Under the pieces are notes generated by a model. It saw nothing but the letters and a program-made list of their open reading frames with translations. It made no database searches and had not been told where the DNA came from. Both the position numbers and the translations under genes were made by a program. This document shows, one piece after another, positions 38,893 to 50,728 of a DNA stretch of 64,000 bases. The DNA comes from Amanita rubescens (taxonomy: Eukaryota > Basidiomycota > Agaricomycetes > Agaricales > Amanitaceae). The DNA lies in the NCBI GenBank assembly GCA_015039365.1, contig WION01000009.1, positions 558,001-622,000 on the forward strand, written 5' to 3'. Within the stretch, counting starts at the first letter, position 1; each line of letters starts with the position of its first letter.

Positions 38893-41504
38893 ATGTTCAA
38901 TGCTCCTCGTCCCGGCCAGCGATACACAACAAATTATACGAATGGCCTCGGAGGCAGCTTTGTGAGCGAAAACCCACTCGCCAGCTCCGTGTACGACGAC
39001 GGCCTCGACCCATGGAGCGCGCAGCCGAGTCCGGCGCCGACTCCCATTCCACCCGCTTCGCCGCCAACTTCTACTTTTAGTTCCATGATAGGTGCGCTCT
39101 GTTGACTCGCTGCCGTGCTCAATTGCTCCATTCCTCATCTTAATCAGGCGATGCCACCATACCACTGTCATACAACAGGGCATTCCTTGCCGTCGATCCG
39201 ACCAACTCGGGTGAAATATCCGTCAATGCGCTATCTCGCGTTCTCGCCACGTCATCCCTACCGGCCGCTAGCATTGACAAAGTGAGCTCAAATCTCTGGT
39301 TGTTGCATAACCTGGCGTTTATCTCGAAGCGTTCTCGCTGACCGCTAATACGTCCTATATAGATTGTCAACTTGGTTAGTTCGCGTTCGAAAGTATCGAG
39401 GGTAGAATTCTTTGTTGCGCTAGCTCTAGTAGCGCTGGCACAAACAGGCAAAGGTTTATGTTTTCCTAACATCTCTCTCTGGACTGTTTGGCTAATACGC
39501 TCTCCTAGACGTTAGCATTGAGCAAGTCGCAGCGCTAGCTGCGCAGAATGCTCTCCCAGAACCCATCGTTGATATTAACAAGCTACCCCCATCAGTATCT
39601 ACGTTCTCTACACCTGTCAGAATGCCTACGTATTCAGAAGATCCGTGGAGCGCCACGAATCCAAGATATCCATCCGCGTTGGGAAACACTTCTGCCGCTT
39701 ATGAACCGGTTGCGCGACAGCCCATTGGTTTGAACGGCGTTCCATCAAGTCTATCTGGCTCTGGACTGCCAAAAGATTGGTGGAAGAAGCAGGAGACCGT
39801 TAAAGTTAACTTCTTGGGTCATCAAGGATTCATTTTGAACCGATACATGGTGTACGAGATTTCAACAGACGTGCGTTGCTTGTTTCTTACACGTCTGATG
39901 TGCGACTTGACGATCCCTGTATATAGAGAGGTCCATCTGTGACAAGGCGATACTCCGAGTTCGCTTTCCTCTGGGAGTGCTTACTTCGGCGGTATCCTTT
40001 CCGTCTTTTCCCCGCATTGCCCCCTAAGAGAATAGGACGTAAGTTAATCCTTACTTTTTTTTTTTTTTTGGTTTAATTGGTTTTCACCATCTAGCCGATG
40101 AACATTTTTTGGAGCAAAGAAGGTATGCTTCCAGGGTCAGTGGTATCGCAGTGCTCAGCGTCACTTCAGGCGAGGTTTGGCTCGCGCGCTGAACTTTGTC
40201 GTGTGAGACTTGGCCTCCACTTGATTAAGCTGTAACTGACAAATTTGATTCCAGGAATCACCCAGTTATCAAGGACGATGGTCTACTGGCCGTGTTCTTG
40301 ACTGAGACTTCCTTTGAGATATGGAGGAAAAACAATGTCGTATCACTAGAAGAAGAGTCTGCCTCCAAGAGAGTGGACAAGATCGAAGAAATGACTATCC
40401 CAAGCGATCTCGAAGATAAAATTGCGTAAGCTGAACATCTGCAGTTGAAGCACTAATAAACCCCTTTATTCAGTTTTATCCGAGGAAAACTCAACCCCCT
40501 GATAGAGCAATGGCAGAGGATATGTATCCTTGCTGAGCGCATTATCAGACGCCGTGAATCAGCAGCGGTACGGATGCCTTCTGTTTCGCGCCGAACAGTT
40601 TTTCCAACTCATTTCGCATTGCCTCCCTTGTCTCCCCATTCCGAAATGTCGATTGCCGAATCCGTGTCCTCCGATGAATCAATGATTGGATCTGTGGTTG
40701 GGTCAATAATGGGGACTTACGATATGCCACGCACGTTTCCATCGGAGCAACAGGGCGATTTTGCAAGGCTTACAAACACGTTGCGAGCCGTTGTTGAAGT
40801 CAACGAGAGATGCTGGCGTAGCGAAGAGTGTGAGTTGACGAATGGAGTAAATGGGGGGCTCGAGCAACTTGCGCTTCACACTCAGAGGGCTTCAGAGATA
40901 TCAGAGGGTAGGGTAAGTTATTCGTTCTATGTATTGTGATGTCTGTACGCATATTTCGCGTAGATCCAGGTTCTGCTCAACACAACCCTCGAGGCATTGA
41001 AGGTAATCGAAACTCCGTCGTTATGCTGAATTACTTGCTAATAGCTCCTTAGAGCCAACGAGATCTATATCTCGCGACAAGAGATTTATTCATGCGACAC
41101 GATCGTTTTTCCATAGATCACGTCGACAGGCTAAAAAAGCGAGTGGAGTCGAAACTCGGTCAAGTTGGACGGTACTCGTGCTGCACAGAAAGAAGGGTGG
41201 CAAGAAGAAGTAGACCGTCTGGCCAGCTTGATTGAGAAGGACCAGGGAACTATCGCTGCACAACTCAGCCGGCGACTGTTTATTCGTGCCTGGTAAGCTT
41301 CTCTCTCGCGAACATGCAACTAGTTCGGAACTGATATGATATAGTATGTGGCAAGAATTGCGTGTCGTCCTGCACAATCGCGAGAACACGTTGCTTTCGC
41401 AAGCTTTACAAACCTTTGCACGCGAGGAGCACATGCACACGGAGAACGTCCTTCACAATTGGGCCTCGCTATGTGAAGCCGTCGAAAGTATGCCCTACGA
41501 GTAA
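38893..41504 (+). CDS. MVP1: Sorting nexin Mvp1 (SNX8-like)
   Basis: This PX-BAR protein recycles cargo from endosomes and supports vacuolar protein sorting. Start MFNAPRPGQRYTTNYTNGLG at 38893. An EH/EF-hand-like N-terminal module follows (NRAFLAVDPTNSGEISVNAL...VEFFVALALVALAQTGKDVS). The PX domain reads VNFLGHQGFILNRYMVYEI, then, after an intron, RGPSVTRRYSEFAFLWECLL and PFRLFPALPPKR, including the phosphoinositide-binding RRYSEF Arg pair. A C-terminal BAR-like coiled coil ends LCEAVESMPYE at 41504. Near 41148-41160 the frame shifts +1 between VDRLKKRVE and NSVKLDGTRAAQKEGW. Both parts match the family and no intron fits, so a surplus base is likely. An intron near 40055 contains a T run of about 15. 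Confidence 0.87.
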
Positions 41505-41630
41505 TTCATCATTGTACGTCTGATATATCACGCATTATCATGTCTTGGTTATGGCTTCTTGTTATCTTAAATCGTCATCGCAATTTATTACTTACTGGAT
41601 ACCGTGCATGATCAGTCCGACGGGTATACA

Positions 41631-42718
41631 TCAGGATTCCGTGGTATCTTTCTCAAGGCCTAATCGAAGTCGCTCTGCCTTCTCTCGTTCTAGCCTGCTA
41701 ATTTTATCCTCTGCTTCTGTTAACGTGTCGTCCCAAGCGACAAATAGCTCTGAGAGCGCATCAACCTGTGTCGTGTTTCGATTCATCAATGTCGCTATCC
41801 TTTTCTCCAACGACGCGACAAGTTCAAGGTCCTCTTTATAAGCTTTTATCAGATTTTCCAATGCTGGTTTTAGTTTTTCATAATCTATCGAGGACCAATG
41901 ATGAGAATGTAAACCAAGAAAGAAAATACATACCTGCAAGCTTTCCAGCACCAGTAACGCCCTTTCTTTCCAGCAACTCGACTTCACGCATGTCACGGTC
42001 CGCAGCGCGTATATCTGGTTCCATTTCCTGTAAGAGCGCCTCAAATTCTTCAGGAGACATGTTTGCATATTCAGGTGCCGCTCCCTGGAGCGGTCCCTGC
42101 CGTGAATCAGCGAGAATACCTGACAATGCGGACGTGGGCGTTAGGAGATGCGTATGCGGGTCATCTGCACGTCGTTGGTAATTGAGCAATTAAGCAGAGG
42201 GAAGACTCACACTGAGCCATAAACCGCTTCAGCCCTTCATTCGCTTCGACGATAGCATCGAGACGGTTCTGCACATCATCTGCAAGGCGGACCAAGGTCT
42301 CGCCGTGTTTCAATAGAGCAGCTTTCTCATCTGCACTCCGTTTACTCTTCCTTAGTGGTGCGTTGCCCAGTTTACGATGTGATGCGGCGCGGGCGGGGTT
42401 ATTTTCTGGTAGGCCAAGTACGAGGGCCTCAAGCCACCGCAGGCGCAGCTCCAATGCCAGCATGGGGTTTATCGTCGGTGTCTTTTGCGGGTTTACGTCG
42501 GTCTGGGAAGGCGCCGCGGCCTCGGCCGTTGTTTCAACGTCATCTTCCACTACAGAGTCCGAGCCGTTATCATTATTTTTGCCGGAATTTTGAATAGGCG
42601 GCGGGGAAGGTATTCCCGTGTATCTAGAACTTGCTGGTGGTGAGTTCGGAGGGGTCGATGTCGAGAAGACGCGGTGACGTTGTACGTCGCCGAGGAAAAC
42701 ACTGCCAATACTCGCCAT
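41631..42718 (-). CDS. Dynactin p24/DCTN3-like subunit (probable)
   Basis: This coiled-coil protein starts MASIGSVFLGDVQRHR (42718). An upstream in-frame ATG at 42769 is possible. After a Pro/Ser-rich leader it has PMLALELRLRWLEALVLGLP, like the LEWRLQALE opening of animal p24. Helices follow (LVRLADDVQNRLDAIVEANE), and SPEEFEALLQEMEPDIRAA. Near the C-terminus comes LSELFVAWDDTLTEAEDKIS, matching the family's FVQWD motif. Introns lie at about 42195 and 41885-41935. Dynactin p24 sits in the shoulder that ties the sidearm to the Arp1 filament in dynein cargo transport. The assignment rests on weak coiled-coil similarity. Its stop is convergent with MVP1, 126 bp away. Confidence 0.6.
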
Positions 42719-42848
42719 ACCTGTGAGATCAAGCTCAAGGTTGGTTCCGCCACCTCGACATGAATACATCTACTTTCACTACATTACCCTACCATATTCA
42801 ACAAGTACAATATTTGTGCAATAGATAAATAAATAGCATATGAGTAAC

Positions 42849-45800
42849 TTAGGAGGCGTTCCGCATCCCCATTTCCAACTCCACGGGTATCCGACTGTAA
42901 CCATCTGGTCTTGAGGTTATCAGTCCACGGACGCTCTGCAACGCTGCAGTCGCTTCGTCCATAAAGATACCTGTCCAACCCGCGCTCGACCCAGAGACGA
43001 CCACGTTTCTCTCACCTGGAATCATACAATCATCTGGCTTGCGCCACCATTTAAGCGTTAGCGAGCTAGTCACCACGCTCACGCTGGAAAATGCCATAGC
43101 CGCACCGGCAAACATGGGGTGCATATACAGCCCAAAGGGTAAAAAGATGCCCATAGCGAGTGGGATCCCAATGATGTTATAGACGCATGCCCAGATCAGG
43201 TTACGTTTGATTACAGAGAAAATCTTGCGAGAGAGATGCATTGCGGCAACAACGTCCAGGAGGTCGGATCGCATGAGGACGATATCGGCGGCTTCGATGG
43301 CAACAGAGGTCCCAGAAGATAAGGCAATACCGACAGTTGCAGCAACGAGAGCAGGCGAGTCGTTGATGCCATCACCAACCTGGCGAACACATCAGCTTTC
43401 CAATCAGACTGATTTTTGCGGGTGACACGTACCATTGCAATGCCTATTCTGTCCCTCTCTATCATCTCTGCTATCATTGCCGCCTTGCCCTTGGGTGACA
43501 TGTTCGCCCATACACCCTCGGGTCTGATCCCAACTTGTTTTGCAACTGCAATGGCTGTTTCCTTGCTGTCTCCCGTCATCATGTTGACTTCTATGCCCAT
43601 TGCCTCAAGCGCTCTGACAGCGTGCTTGCTTGACGGCTTCGGGGCATCGGATAATGAGATGGCTAGGAAAGGTAGGGTCTGGCCACTTTCAACCGTCGCG
43701 GCATAGATAACCGTCCGTCCAAGATTTGCCTCCTGCTTCTCATATGCAAGCAGATACGGAGAAATCGAGGCAGGAGATTCTCCTGACCGCAGCACGAATT
43801 CCGCGTTCCCGATAATAACGGTATGTTTGCGACCTAGCGCACGTCACCACTGCTTGTACGCCTCGTCCGGTGATGCTTTCAAAGGAGTCTATGTTTGTCT
43901 CTGATACCAATTCTGCGGCGTCCGCCAAAGCTTCCTTGGCATAGAGAGAAACTGCCTTAGCTAAAGGATGCTCTGATCTGCTCTCCACTGCGCCTATCAT
44001 GGATAAGAAAATATGTCTGTTGGTCGTCCCATCTGCACATAAACCGTTCAGCCCCGCATCACCACCATAAAGTTCATCCGATTTAGCGATATCGTCCGGA
44101 GCTGGTGCCCAATGTACACCGGCGACACTCATCTTGCCTACGGTTACCGTGCCTGTCTTGTCCACGACGACTCGACGTATACCCTTGCTGGCCTCAAGCG
44201 CACGTCCGCCTTTGATTAGTATCCCATTCTTGGCCCCCATGCCAGTGCCCACCATAATCGCAGTAGGAGTGGCAAGCCCAAGCGCACACGGGCAAGCTAC
44301 TACAATGACACTGATGCAGATCTGTAGGCATATGGCCAGTTTACTGGCACCATGGCGATGAAACATTTGAGGAAGGTTGTTTTCATCTATCAGGTGTGAC
44401 AATGCCATCCAAGCCATAAAGGTAATCGTGGCGAGCGAGATAACCGTAGGGACGAAGTAACCCGCCACACGGTCAGCAAACTGCTTGAATAGGTGCTTTG
44501 GATGTTTGCGCTTCTTCGACTAGCTTAACGATCTGTGCCAAAGCTGTATCTTTTCCGGCCCTAGTGACAACCATGTCAAATGTGCCAAGGCCATTGACAG
44601 TACCCCCGATGACCTGGTCCCCGACCTGTTTGAGGACAGGAAGAGCTTCACCAGTAACGGCGCTCTCGTCAACGCTAGATGAACCACGAACAAGGGTCCC
44701 ATCGGCAGGTATTTTCTCGCCCGGAACAAGCTTGACGGTATCCCCAACTTGAACAAGTTCCGTCGGGATGCGCTTTTCTTGCGCACATGCGGGTGCATCC
44801 GTGTAAATCGTCGCCATCGAAGGTGCCAAGGCCATTAAATCGGTGAGAGCCGCACTCGTCTTGCCCTTAGCTTTGTTCTCCAAGTATCGACCTAGGGAGA
44901 CGAACATGAGGAGCATTGTACTCGTCTCAAAGAACAGAAAAGGTCGGAAGCCAGGTTCTGTGTTGAACATGGCGAAGAACAAGGAGGTGGCAGAATAGAA
45001 ATACGCAGCGGTGGTCCCAAGCATTACAAGTACGTCCATCGTGGCGGAACCATGTTTGAGAGACTTGTATGCAGCACGATAGAACTTTTCACCAATCCAG
45101 AATTGGGCCGGTGTTGTGATAATCCATGCAAGTAAATCACCCAGGTAAATCCCATTGAACAAGCGAAACGACAGAAGCGATTTGCATATGGGTAACTTCG
45201 GACCGACCATGTTGATGAAGAAAACTGGAACAGCAAAAACCAGACTCCACAGGAAACGCCGGCGCCACTCTAGGACTTCCTTCGCGCGGGTGAGGGACTG
45301 TATTTGAGTAGCGTCTACTTGATCTGATAGCATAGCATCGAAACCCATCTCTTCTATCCGTTCCACCATTTCACGAGGGCCAATCAAACTCCGGTCGAAT
45401 TGAACTGTGCATGTTTCCGTGGCGAGGGAGACGGCTACACTAGTGATTCCGGGTGTTTCGGAGAGGCCTGATTCAACTGTGGAGGTACATGACGAGCATG
45501 TCATGCCATATATCCTTAGGGTTACAGTATCTGCGCGGGTCGATGGAATTAGGGATGCATCGAAACCAATGTCGGATATTTCCTGTCACTCGTGGGATCA
45601 CACTGTAATACAATTGAAATATGTGGTACCTACGTTCATGAGTTTTTCAGGCGTCCAAGCGCTGGGATCATACTCAATGACCCCTCGCTCAGCCAGGAGC
45701 GCAACCTTGACGGAATGGATACCCGGCTGATCTCTAAGCATGCTTTCGATAGCCTAGTGGGCTGGAATTATGACCAATGACAATAGCAGGACGAAAACAT

Positions 45801-45959
45801 GCAAACCTCTACGCACGAACCACAAGTCATACCGTCAATTTTAAGCTCACATTTCTGCGACAAATCGAGGTCCTCGGGTTCGTTCAACTTCTCGGTTTCT
45901 TCCATTAGCTTTACAGAAGAAGATCCGCCTGTCCAGAGGGATTCAAGGAGGGAAGACAT
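42849..45959 (-). CDS. CCC2: Copper-transporting P-type ATPase (Ccc2/ATP7-like)
   Basis: It pumps Cu+ into the Golgi lumen to load multicopper oxidases such as laccases and Fet3. The start [20 protein letters not shown] is at 45959. Two N-terminal heavy-metal domains carry GMTCGSC and GMTCSSC. Other landmarks are the P1B signature helix [20 protein letters not shown], the TGEALPV actuator loop, the CPC copper site in [16 protein letters not shown], phosphorylation motif DKTGT, the SEHPLAKAV nucleotide-binding His, [18 protein letters not shown] and [20 protein letters not shown] (across an intron at about 43380-43430). The C-terminal transport helices are [12 protein letters not shown] and [18 protein letters not shown]. 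Two HMA domains match fungal family size. It is divergent from COQ3 with 99 bp between starts. Confidence 0.95.
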
Positions 45960-46058
45960 GGGTCAAGTAATCAAGAGAAAGCGGTGCCTGCGCCTGCCAG
46001 TCCGGGGCAATCTAACCTGTCGCGATGACAAATCACGCTGATCGTTGCTGCAGCGCCC

Positions 46059-47057
46059 ATGCTTGTCTCACGCATTCTCCGCGCCAGCCTCGGCGCTGCT
46101 CACAAATCCACCGTCAACGAAGCTGAAATCGCTCATTTCTCAAAACTTTCTTCCAAATGGTGGGACGAACATGGCGAATTCGCGCTTCTCCATAGAATGA
46201 ACCCAGTCAGACTGGAGTTTGTGCGCCAAAAGCTACTGGAATCGGCGTACGACGACGGAACGATTCCTGAAGACGCGCCAAACACGCATAATCCGCTTAG
46301 GGGATTGAAAGTACTTGACGTCGGTTGCGGAGGGGGGCTCTTATCTGAGGTAGATAATTGTCTTTAAGCCGAACAACGAGTAACAGCCGAGTTGCAGAGC
46401 CTAGCTCGCTTGGGCGCCCAGACACTCGGAATAGACGCGTCACAATCTAACATTGCCATTGCTCAGACCCACGCGTCTGCCGATCCAAAGCTGGCCTCTA
46501 CGTTGTCTTACCTGCATGCACCTGCCGAATCCATCCTGTCGGAACCAAAACGGTATGATGTTGTCTGTTCGATGGAAGTGATTGAACATGTCGACAATCC
46601 CGTTTCATTCCTCGAAACATGCGCTGAGCTGGTGAAAGTAGGTACTATCTACTCTCTTTCTCCCCTAGTATTTACATACGTTACACAGCCGGGTGGCCAT
46701 CTCTTCCTCTCCACCGTCTCGCGGACTCCGTTATCCTATTTCCTCACTATTCTTCTCGCGGAACACGTCCTTCGCATGGTTACCCCTGGAACACACACTT
46801 ATTCCAAATATATCAAACCAACTGAACTTATTGACTTTTTTAAACAATACCGTTCGCCTCTCAATTCCGGAAGCGAAAAGCTATCTCGGCCATGGATTAA
46901 TCCTCATTTTCCGCATCCCACACGAACTGAAGCTGAAGTACGAGGTATTATATACAACCCTATTCAAGCTCGGTGGATCCTTGCTCCTCGAGACGCATAT
47001 TATGCTTCAGAATGCAACTATTTGTTCTGGGTTCGGAAGCCAAGTTCCTCACAGTAG
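46059..47057 (+). CDS. COQ3: Ubiquinone biosynthesis O-methyltransferase Coq3
   Basis: This SAM-dependent enzyme methylates two hydroxyl groups of the coenzyme Q ring on the mitochondrial inner membrane. The N-terminus MLVSRILRASLGAAHKST is basic and hydroxylated, fitting a mitochondrial presequence. Motifs: NEAEIAHFSKLSSKWWDEHG, HRMNPVRLEF, SAM-binding VLDVGCGGGLLSE, the acidic D in LGIDASQSNI, DVVCSMEVIEHVDNPVSFLE and PGGHLFLSTVSRTPLSYF. The tail is NYLFWVRKPSSSQ. Two introns (after LLSE and after ELVK) are clear from GT...AG ends. Confidence 0.93.
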
Positions 47058-47155
47058 AGGCATTCCCGGCCGAGGCACCGTATCTTTCGATCAGATTCGT
47101 GCCAGTACCGTACTATGTGAGATGTATAGAAAATGGAATAAGATATAGGTGGTGG

Positions 47156-48313
47156 TTAACGTTTAACCCCAATCAGGATATTATCTATCAACCGTGTTTT
47201 TCCAATCCATAAGGCACCACTGATAATGATATCGTCTTCCTCAGACTTGGTTCTTGCATCTTCAAGCTTATCGAACGTTTCGGCGTCGTTCATCTCCATG
47301 TAATCCAACTTCATACCAACGCGTTCCAGACTTTCGTTCGCCGCCCGGACACGCGACTGGATTAGTTGGATCGCTTCTTCAATGCTTTCGCTCGTTGTCC
47401 GTCCCTGATTCCAAGCTCGCTCAACAAGTAATAGTGCTTCGTATAGAGTTGGCGCAAAGCGGCGTTCAGCAGTAGACAGATACATATTGCGCGAGGACAG
47501 CGCAAGACCATCGGTAGGGTCACGGGTCGTTGGGATGATGTGCAAGTGGTCTGGCTCGGGATGGGCGAGAAGTAGATCCCGGCACAGTCGACGTAGAATA
47601 AGAGCTTGCTGGATATCCTTTTGCCCAAAGTATGCGTTCGTCGGCTGTGGAGACGATTGGCTTAACATCTATGAAGGGCTTATCACAATTTTACGCACCT
47701 GTATGATGTTGAAAAGCTTTGTAACGACAGTTGCAACTCCACGGAAAAACGTCGGTCGCGACTTTCCTTCCATCTGGTGATCATAACCTTTGACTTGGAC
47801 AAAGGTACCCTTTTGCAATGCCGACATCTTGAGTTATACCCGATGGGTACATTTCTCGTGCATTCGGAGCAAAGATGACTGAGACCGTGCTCGGTTGAGG
47901 ATGTCCTGGTCTGTCTACTGACTCGGCGCTAAGTATTTCAGCGTCTCTGGCCAATGTGCGAGGATACGTGGCAAGGTCTTCATGCGGCGCAAACTGTGCG
48001 GGATTGACAAATATAGAGACTACGGTATGATCATTCGCAGCCAGTGATCGCCTTACTGAAGGACTTTTGTCAATCAAATAGACATTAGAGAAATGTGGTA
48101 CAACATACCGAGTGACAAATGACCTTCGTGCAAGGCACCCATAGTAGGGACGAAACCTACAGATTGACCGGCTCTAAACGCTGAACTTCGCCATTCTCGA
48201 TACGATGAGACCGTCGTTATAATGGGTATCCTTGACTGCGGAAGCTGTTGGCTCGCTGAAGCGGACATGGCACGCCTCAGGAAGCCCAAAGGTGTTGCAA
48301 ATTGTTGAACCAT
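47156..48313 (-). CDS. PAN6: Pantothenate synthetase (pantoate-beta-alanine ligase)
   Basis: It joins pantoate and beta-alanine with ATP to make vitamin B5, the coenzyme A precursor. The nucleotidyl-transferase HIGH-type motif lies in [17 protein letters not shown], followed by [21 protein letters not shown] third exon gives [20 protein letters not shown] and [17 protein letters not shown], and then [19 protein letters not shown]. The KMSKS-like region is [12 protein letters not shown]. It ends in an [14 protein letters not shown] strand. The start is taken at 48313 ([20 protein letters not shown]). The second Met (48268) is an alternative, and the leader could be a weak mitochondrial signal. 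It lies 60 bp downstream of CAX4 and converges on COQ3. Confidence 0.94.
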
Positions 48314-48373
48314 TCAGATCATGATGACTGTGTAACGAGAACCAGATAAGATAAGCGCTATTTATATTCATAT

Positions 48374-49350
48374 CTAATCAGTTCTACGCTTGTCGCTCAA
48401 AGTCCGTTTCCTCTGCTGATCCCACCGTATTCGCCACCGGACCCACTCATCTTCATGACCTCCATCGGACCATAACGCCCACCCATCACGCAGTTGAAAC
48501 CATGTCGATACGGGATTGGTCAGAAGGAATGCCTTAAACTGTCCAAGAAGAGAATGTGGTCGTCGAGTTGGAATGAGTTCAGCAAACGTATATACAAAGA
48601 CGCCTGCTATGGCGCCGATAGCCAGGCCCCAAACAATTTGGTATTCATTATGGTATCCCAGGTGATATCTAGTGCAATGGTACGCGTCAAGCCCATAAAA
48701 TGGATGTACAGGCGGAATACGTACCGCGAATACGCGACCGCACCAGCCCAAGAGTACAAGACCGAGTATACAATAAATCTCCACAAAACATCAAGAACAG
48801 TAGAGCCAGTGGAAGAAAATCGATGCGTAAAATACATGTGGCACGCGAGAAACGCGGCGAAGTACCCCATATATTGACTATGTGACGAGGGGAAGCCATA
48901 TCCGTTTCCATGAGCTGCAGAATAAGTAACCGTATTTCGAACTGAAATGTCACACACCATCTGGTCTATCTTGTTTCACGACATGCTTCAACAGTATATT
49001 GAAACCCTCGTTTGCGAATTGGCCTGCCCACATGGCTAGAATAACGTATTCGCGCGTCTGTACCGCTAGTGCCGCATATGATGCCTATAGACATGCGCAA
49101 AAATGTGTCAAAATACTCTAGAATAGAGAACTAACGATACCATGAGCAGAATGGGGCTTAACGTCACGAAAGCCAAAGCTAGCTCCAACCAGGATGATTC
49201 ATCATCTAAGTGAGAAGTTAGAAACGTTACGGTTATGGAGAATAGGTATATGACGCACATAATACATGCGTTAGGTCCAACGCAACGGAAGGACCACGCT
49301 CGGCCATGGTAAAGCTGGTACAGTGGGCGGCTTTCCCACGATATTGACAT
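48374..49350 (-). CDS. CAX4: Dolichyl-diphosphatase (Cax4/DOLPP1-like, PAP2 superfamily)
   Basis: This ER membrane enzyme removes a phosphate from luminal dolichyl diphosphate so the lipid can be reused for N-glycosylation. The three PAP2 phosphatase motifs are present: KHVVKQDRPD, GYGFPSSHSQYMGYFAA, and SRYHLGYH (joined across an intron at about 48663-48725). Hydrophobic helices surround them: SSWLELALAFVTLSPILLM, SYAALAVQTREYVILAMWAG, and VWGLAIGAIAGVFVYTFAEL. The C-terminus is basic (QQRKRTLSDKRRTD). The start is uncertain: 49350 gives an unusual leader (MSISWESRPLYQLYHGRAW), and the conserved part begins only at DDESSWLEL. Confidence 0.88.
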
Positions 49351-49427
49351 TCGCAGTGCCACGCAGGTCTCTTTGAATTACGACATGTGGCTCTTTCGAT
49401 GATCGTAATACGCGTTCCACGGTTTCT

Positions 49428-50151
49428 TCACTGTTTCAGCCCGTAGCTATCCCAATAAGACTGCATACTCTTCAACTCATCCTTCATCCCCTTGTTCTCT
49501 AGCCACTGCATCAGATCTCTCATTTTCAACACCGCCTTGACCGGACCCTGCCCTATCAATCCTTCTACCTCCTTCACTGTACTGCTGACCTCATCCTGGC
49601 CAACCTCCTCTCTATCCAGTAACTGAACGACTCCCATTACCTCTCCGCCGTTCTGTCTCACAACATCTATCGCACCGCGGATAGCCTTTCCAGATGTCAT
49701 GACATCATCGATGATTACGACGCGCTTTCCTTCAACTGAAACGCCGACAACCTTTCCTCCTTCACCATGATCCTTGACTTCCTTTCTGTCATAAGCAAAA
49801 CCAACAGGTATACCATGCCTTGATTGGAGAGCCACGGCTGTAGTAGCGGCGAACGGAATACCCTTATATGCAGGCCCAAAGAGCACATCGAACGGAGGTA
49901 ATGTATCTGTGGAAGACCCGATGGCATCCACAATCGCATCTGCGTAGGCATTAGCCACTGTCGAGAGAATAGGACCAGTGCAAAGCAAGCCAGCGTTGAA
50001 GAAGTAAGGGGAGATTCTGCCATCCGTTTCAATGATTGGCGCGGAAGTGTATTCAATAGACTTACCGTCCTGATTTAAGTGTAAATGTCCCGAATCTGAG
50101 TGCACCGACAGACATACATTGTTCTATGAGCTCTGCCTTCAGATCTGACAT
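49428..50151 (-). CDS. URA5: Orotate phosphoribosyltransferase
   Basis: It converts orotate and PRPP to OMP in de novo pyrimidine synthesis in the cytosol. Start MSDLKAELIEQCMSVGALRF at 50151. A single intron (about 50014-50062) joins FTLKSGR to ISPYFFNAGLLCTG. Substrate and PRPP motifs: FGPAYKGIPFAATTAVAL, FAYDRKEVKDHGEGG (catalytic loop) and VVIIDDVMTSGKAI (the PRPP-binding acidic pair). It ends QSYWDSYGLKQ. Length is about 225 residues, as expected. It has 77 bp to the CAX4 start downstream. Confidence 0.95.
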
Positions 50152-50728
50152 GTTGGTGGTCGCGATAATATTTAGATCATCATAAAAAAGGTCAAGTGCA
50201 CTTGATTAGTAAGCAATCTGATCGACCTTATGCAAAAACGCTAAGAATCCAAAGTCATCTCACGATTAATTTTAAACTGAGCAAGTACAATAAACAGCAG
50301 ATGGTGATACCAGTATAAGGATCATCGTCATTGGATTGGTCTCCAGCAGAAATATTCAGCACATGATAGCCGGCTCAAATGGCAGATCAGGTGTCCTAAC
50401 TTTCAGGTTGCAGGGAATCGGGATTGGAAAGAAAGGATCACGTACTACACAACCATAGGTAACTGCTGGTTTATACTGTGTCGGATCTGGTGCGACGTAA
50501 TCCAAGTAATTTTATCTGGCCATCCCCAAAGAACTCAGTTCTCTCCTCCCGAGTCGGAGTTATCAGACGAGAGGCTGGGACATGCCGTACTCCGTGCGTG
50601 AATGTTCGGGTGAGTATCCATATATTCACGCTTCCTCCTTTCCATGATACTCTTCCCCGGATACCACATCATAGTATGGTACCGGTCCCTTCGCACGTCA
50701 GGTTCTTCAACTTCGAAGATAAAGTGAG
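50152..50728. other. Region between URA5 and the HNH-domain gene
   Basis: It holds the URA5 promoter and degraded lipase sequence. I see no intact gene. The coding frame of the HNH gene stops at 50729. Confidence 0.5.
50296..50375 (-). pseudogene. Lipase relic (decayed 3' end of a class-3 lipase)
   Basis: The minus strand can be read as ...NISAGDQSNDDDPYTGITIC, aligned to the C-terminus of the intact lipase at 52180 (NILVGDPSNHSGPYNGITMG). The DNA match is obvious over about 70 bp (GGTGATACCA, TATAAGGA, GGTCTCCA and AATATTC blocks). Weaker similarity may reach upstream to about 50720 (GGCTGGGACATGCC and GAGTATCC blocks). No open frame or active-site motif remains, so this is debris of a third copy in the lipase array. 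Confidence 0.6.
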
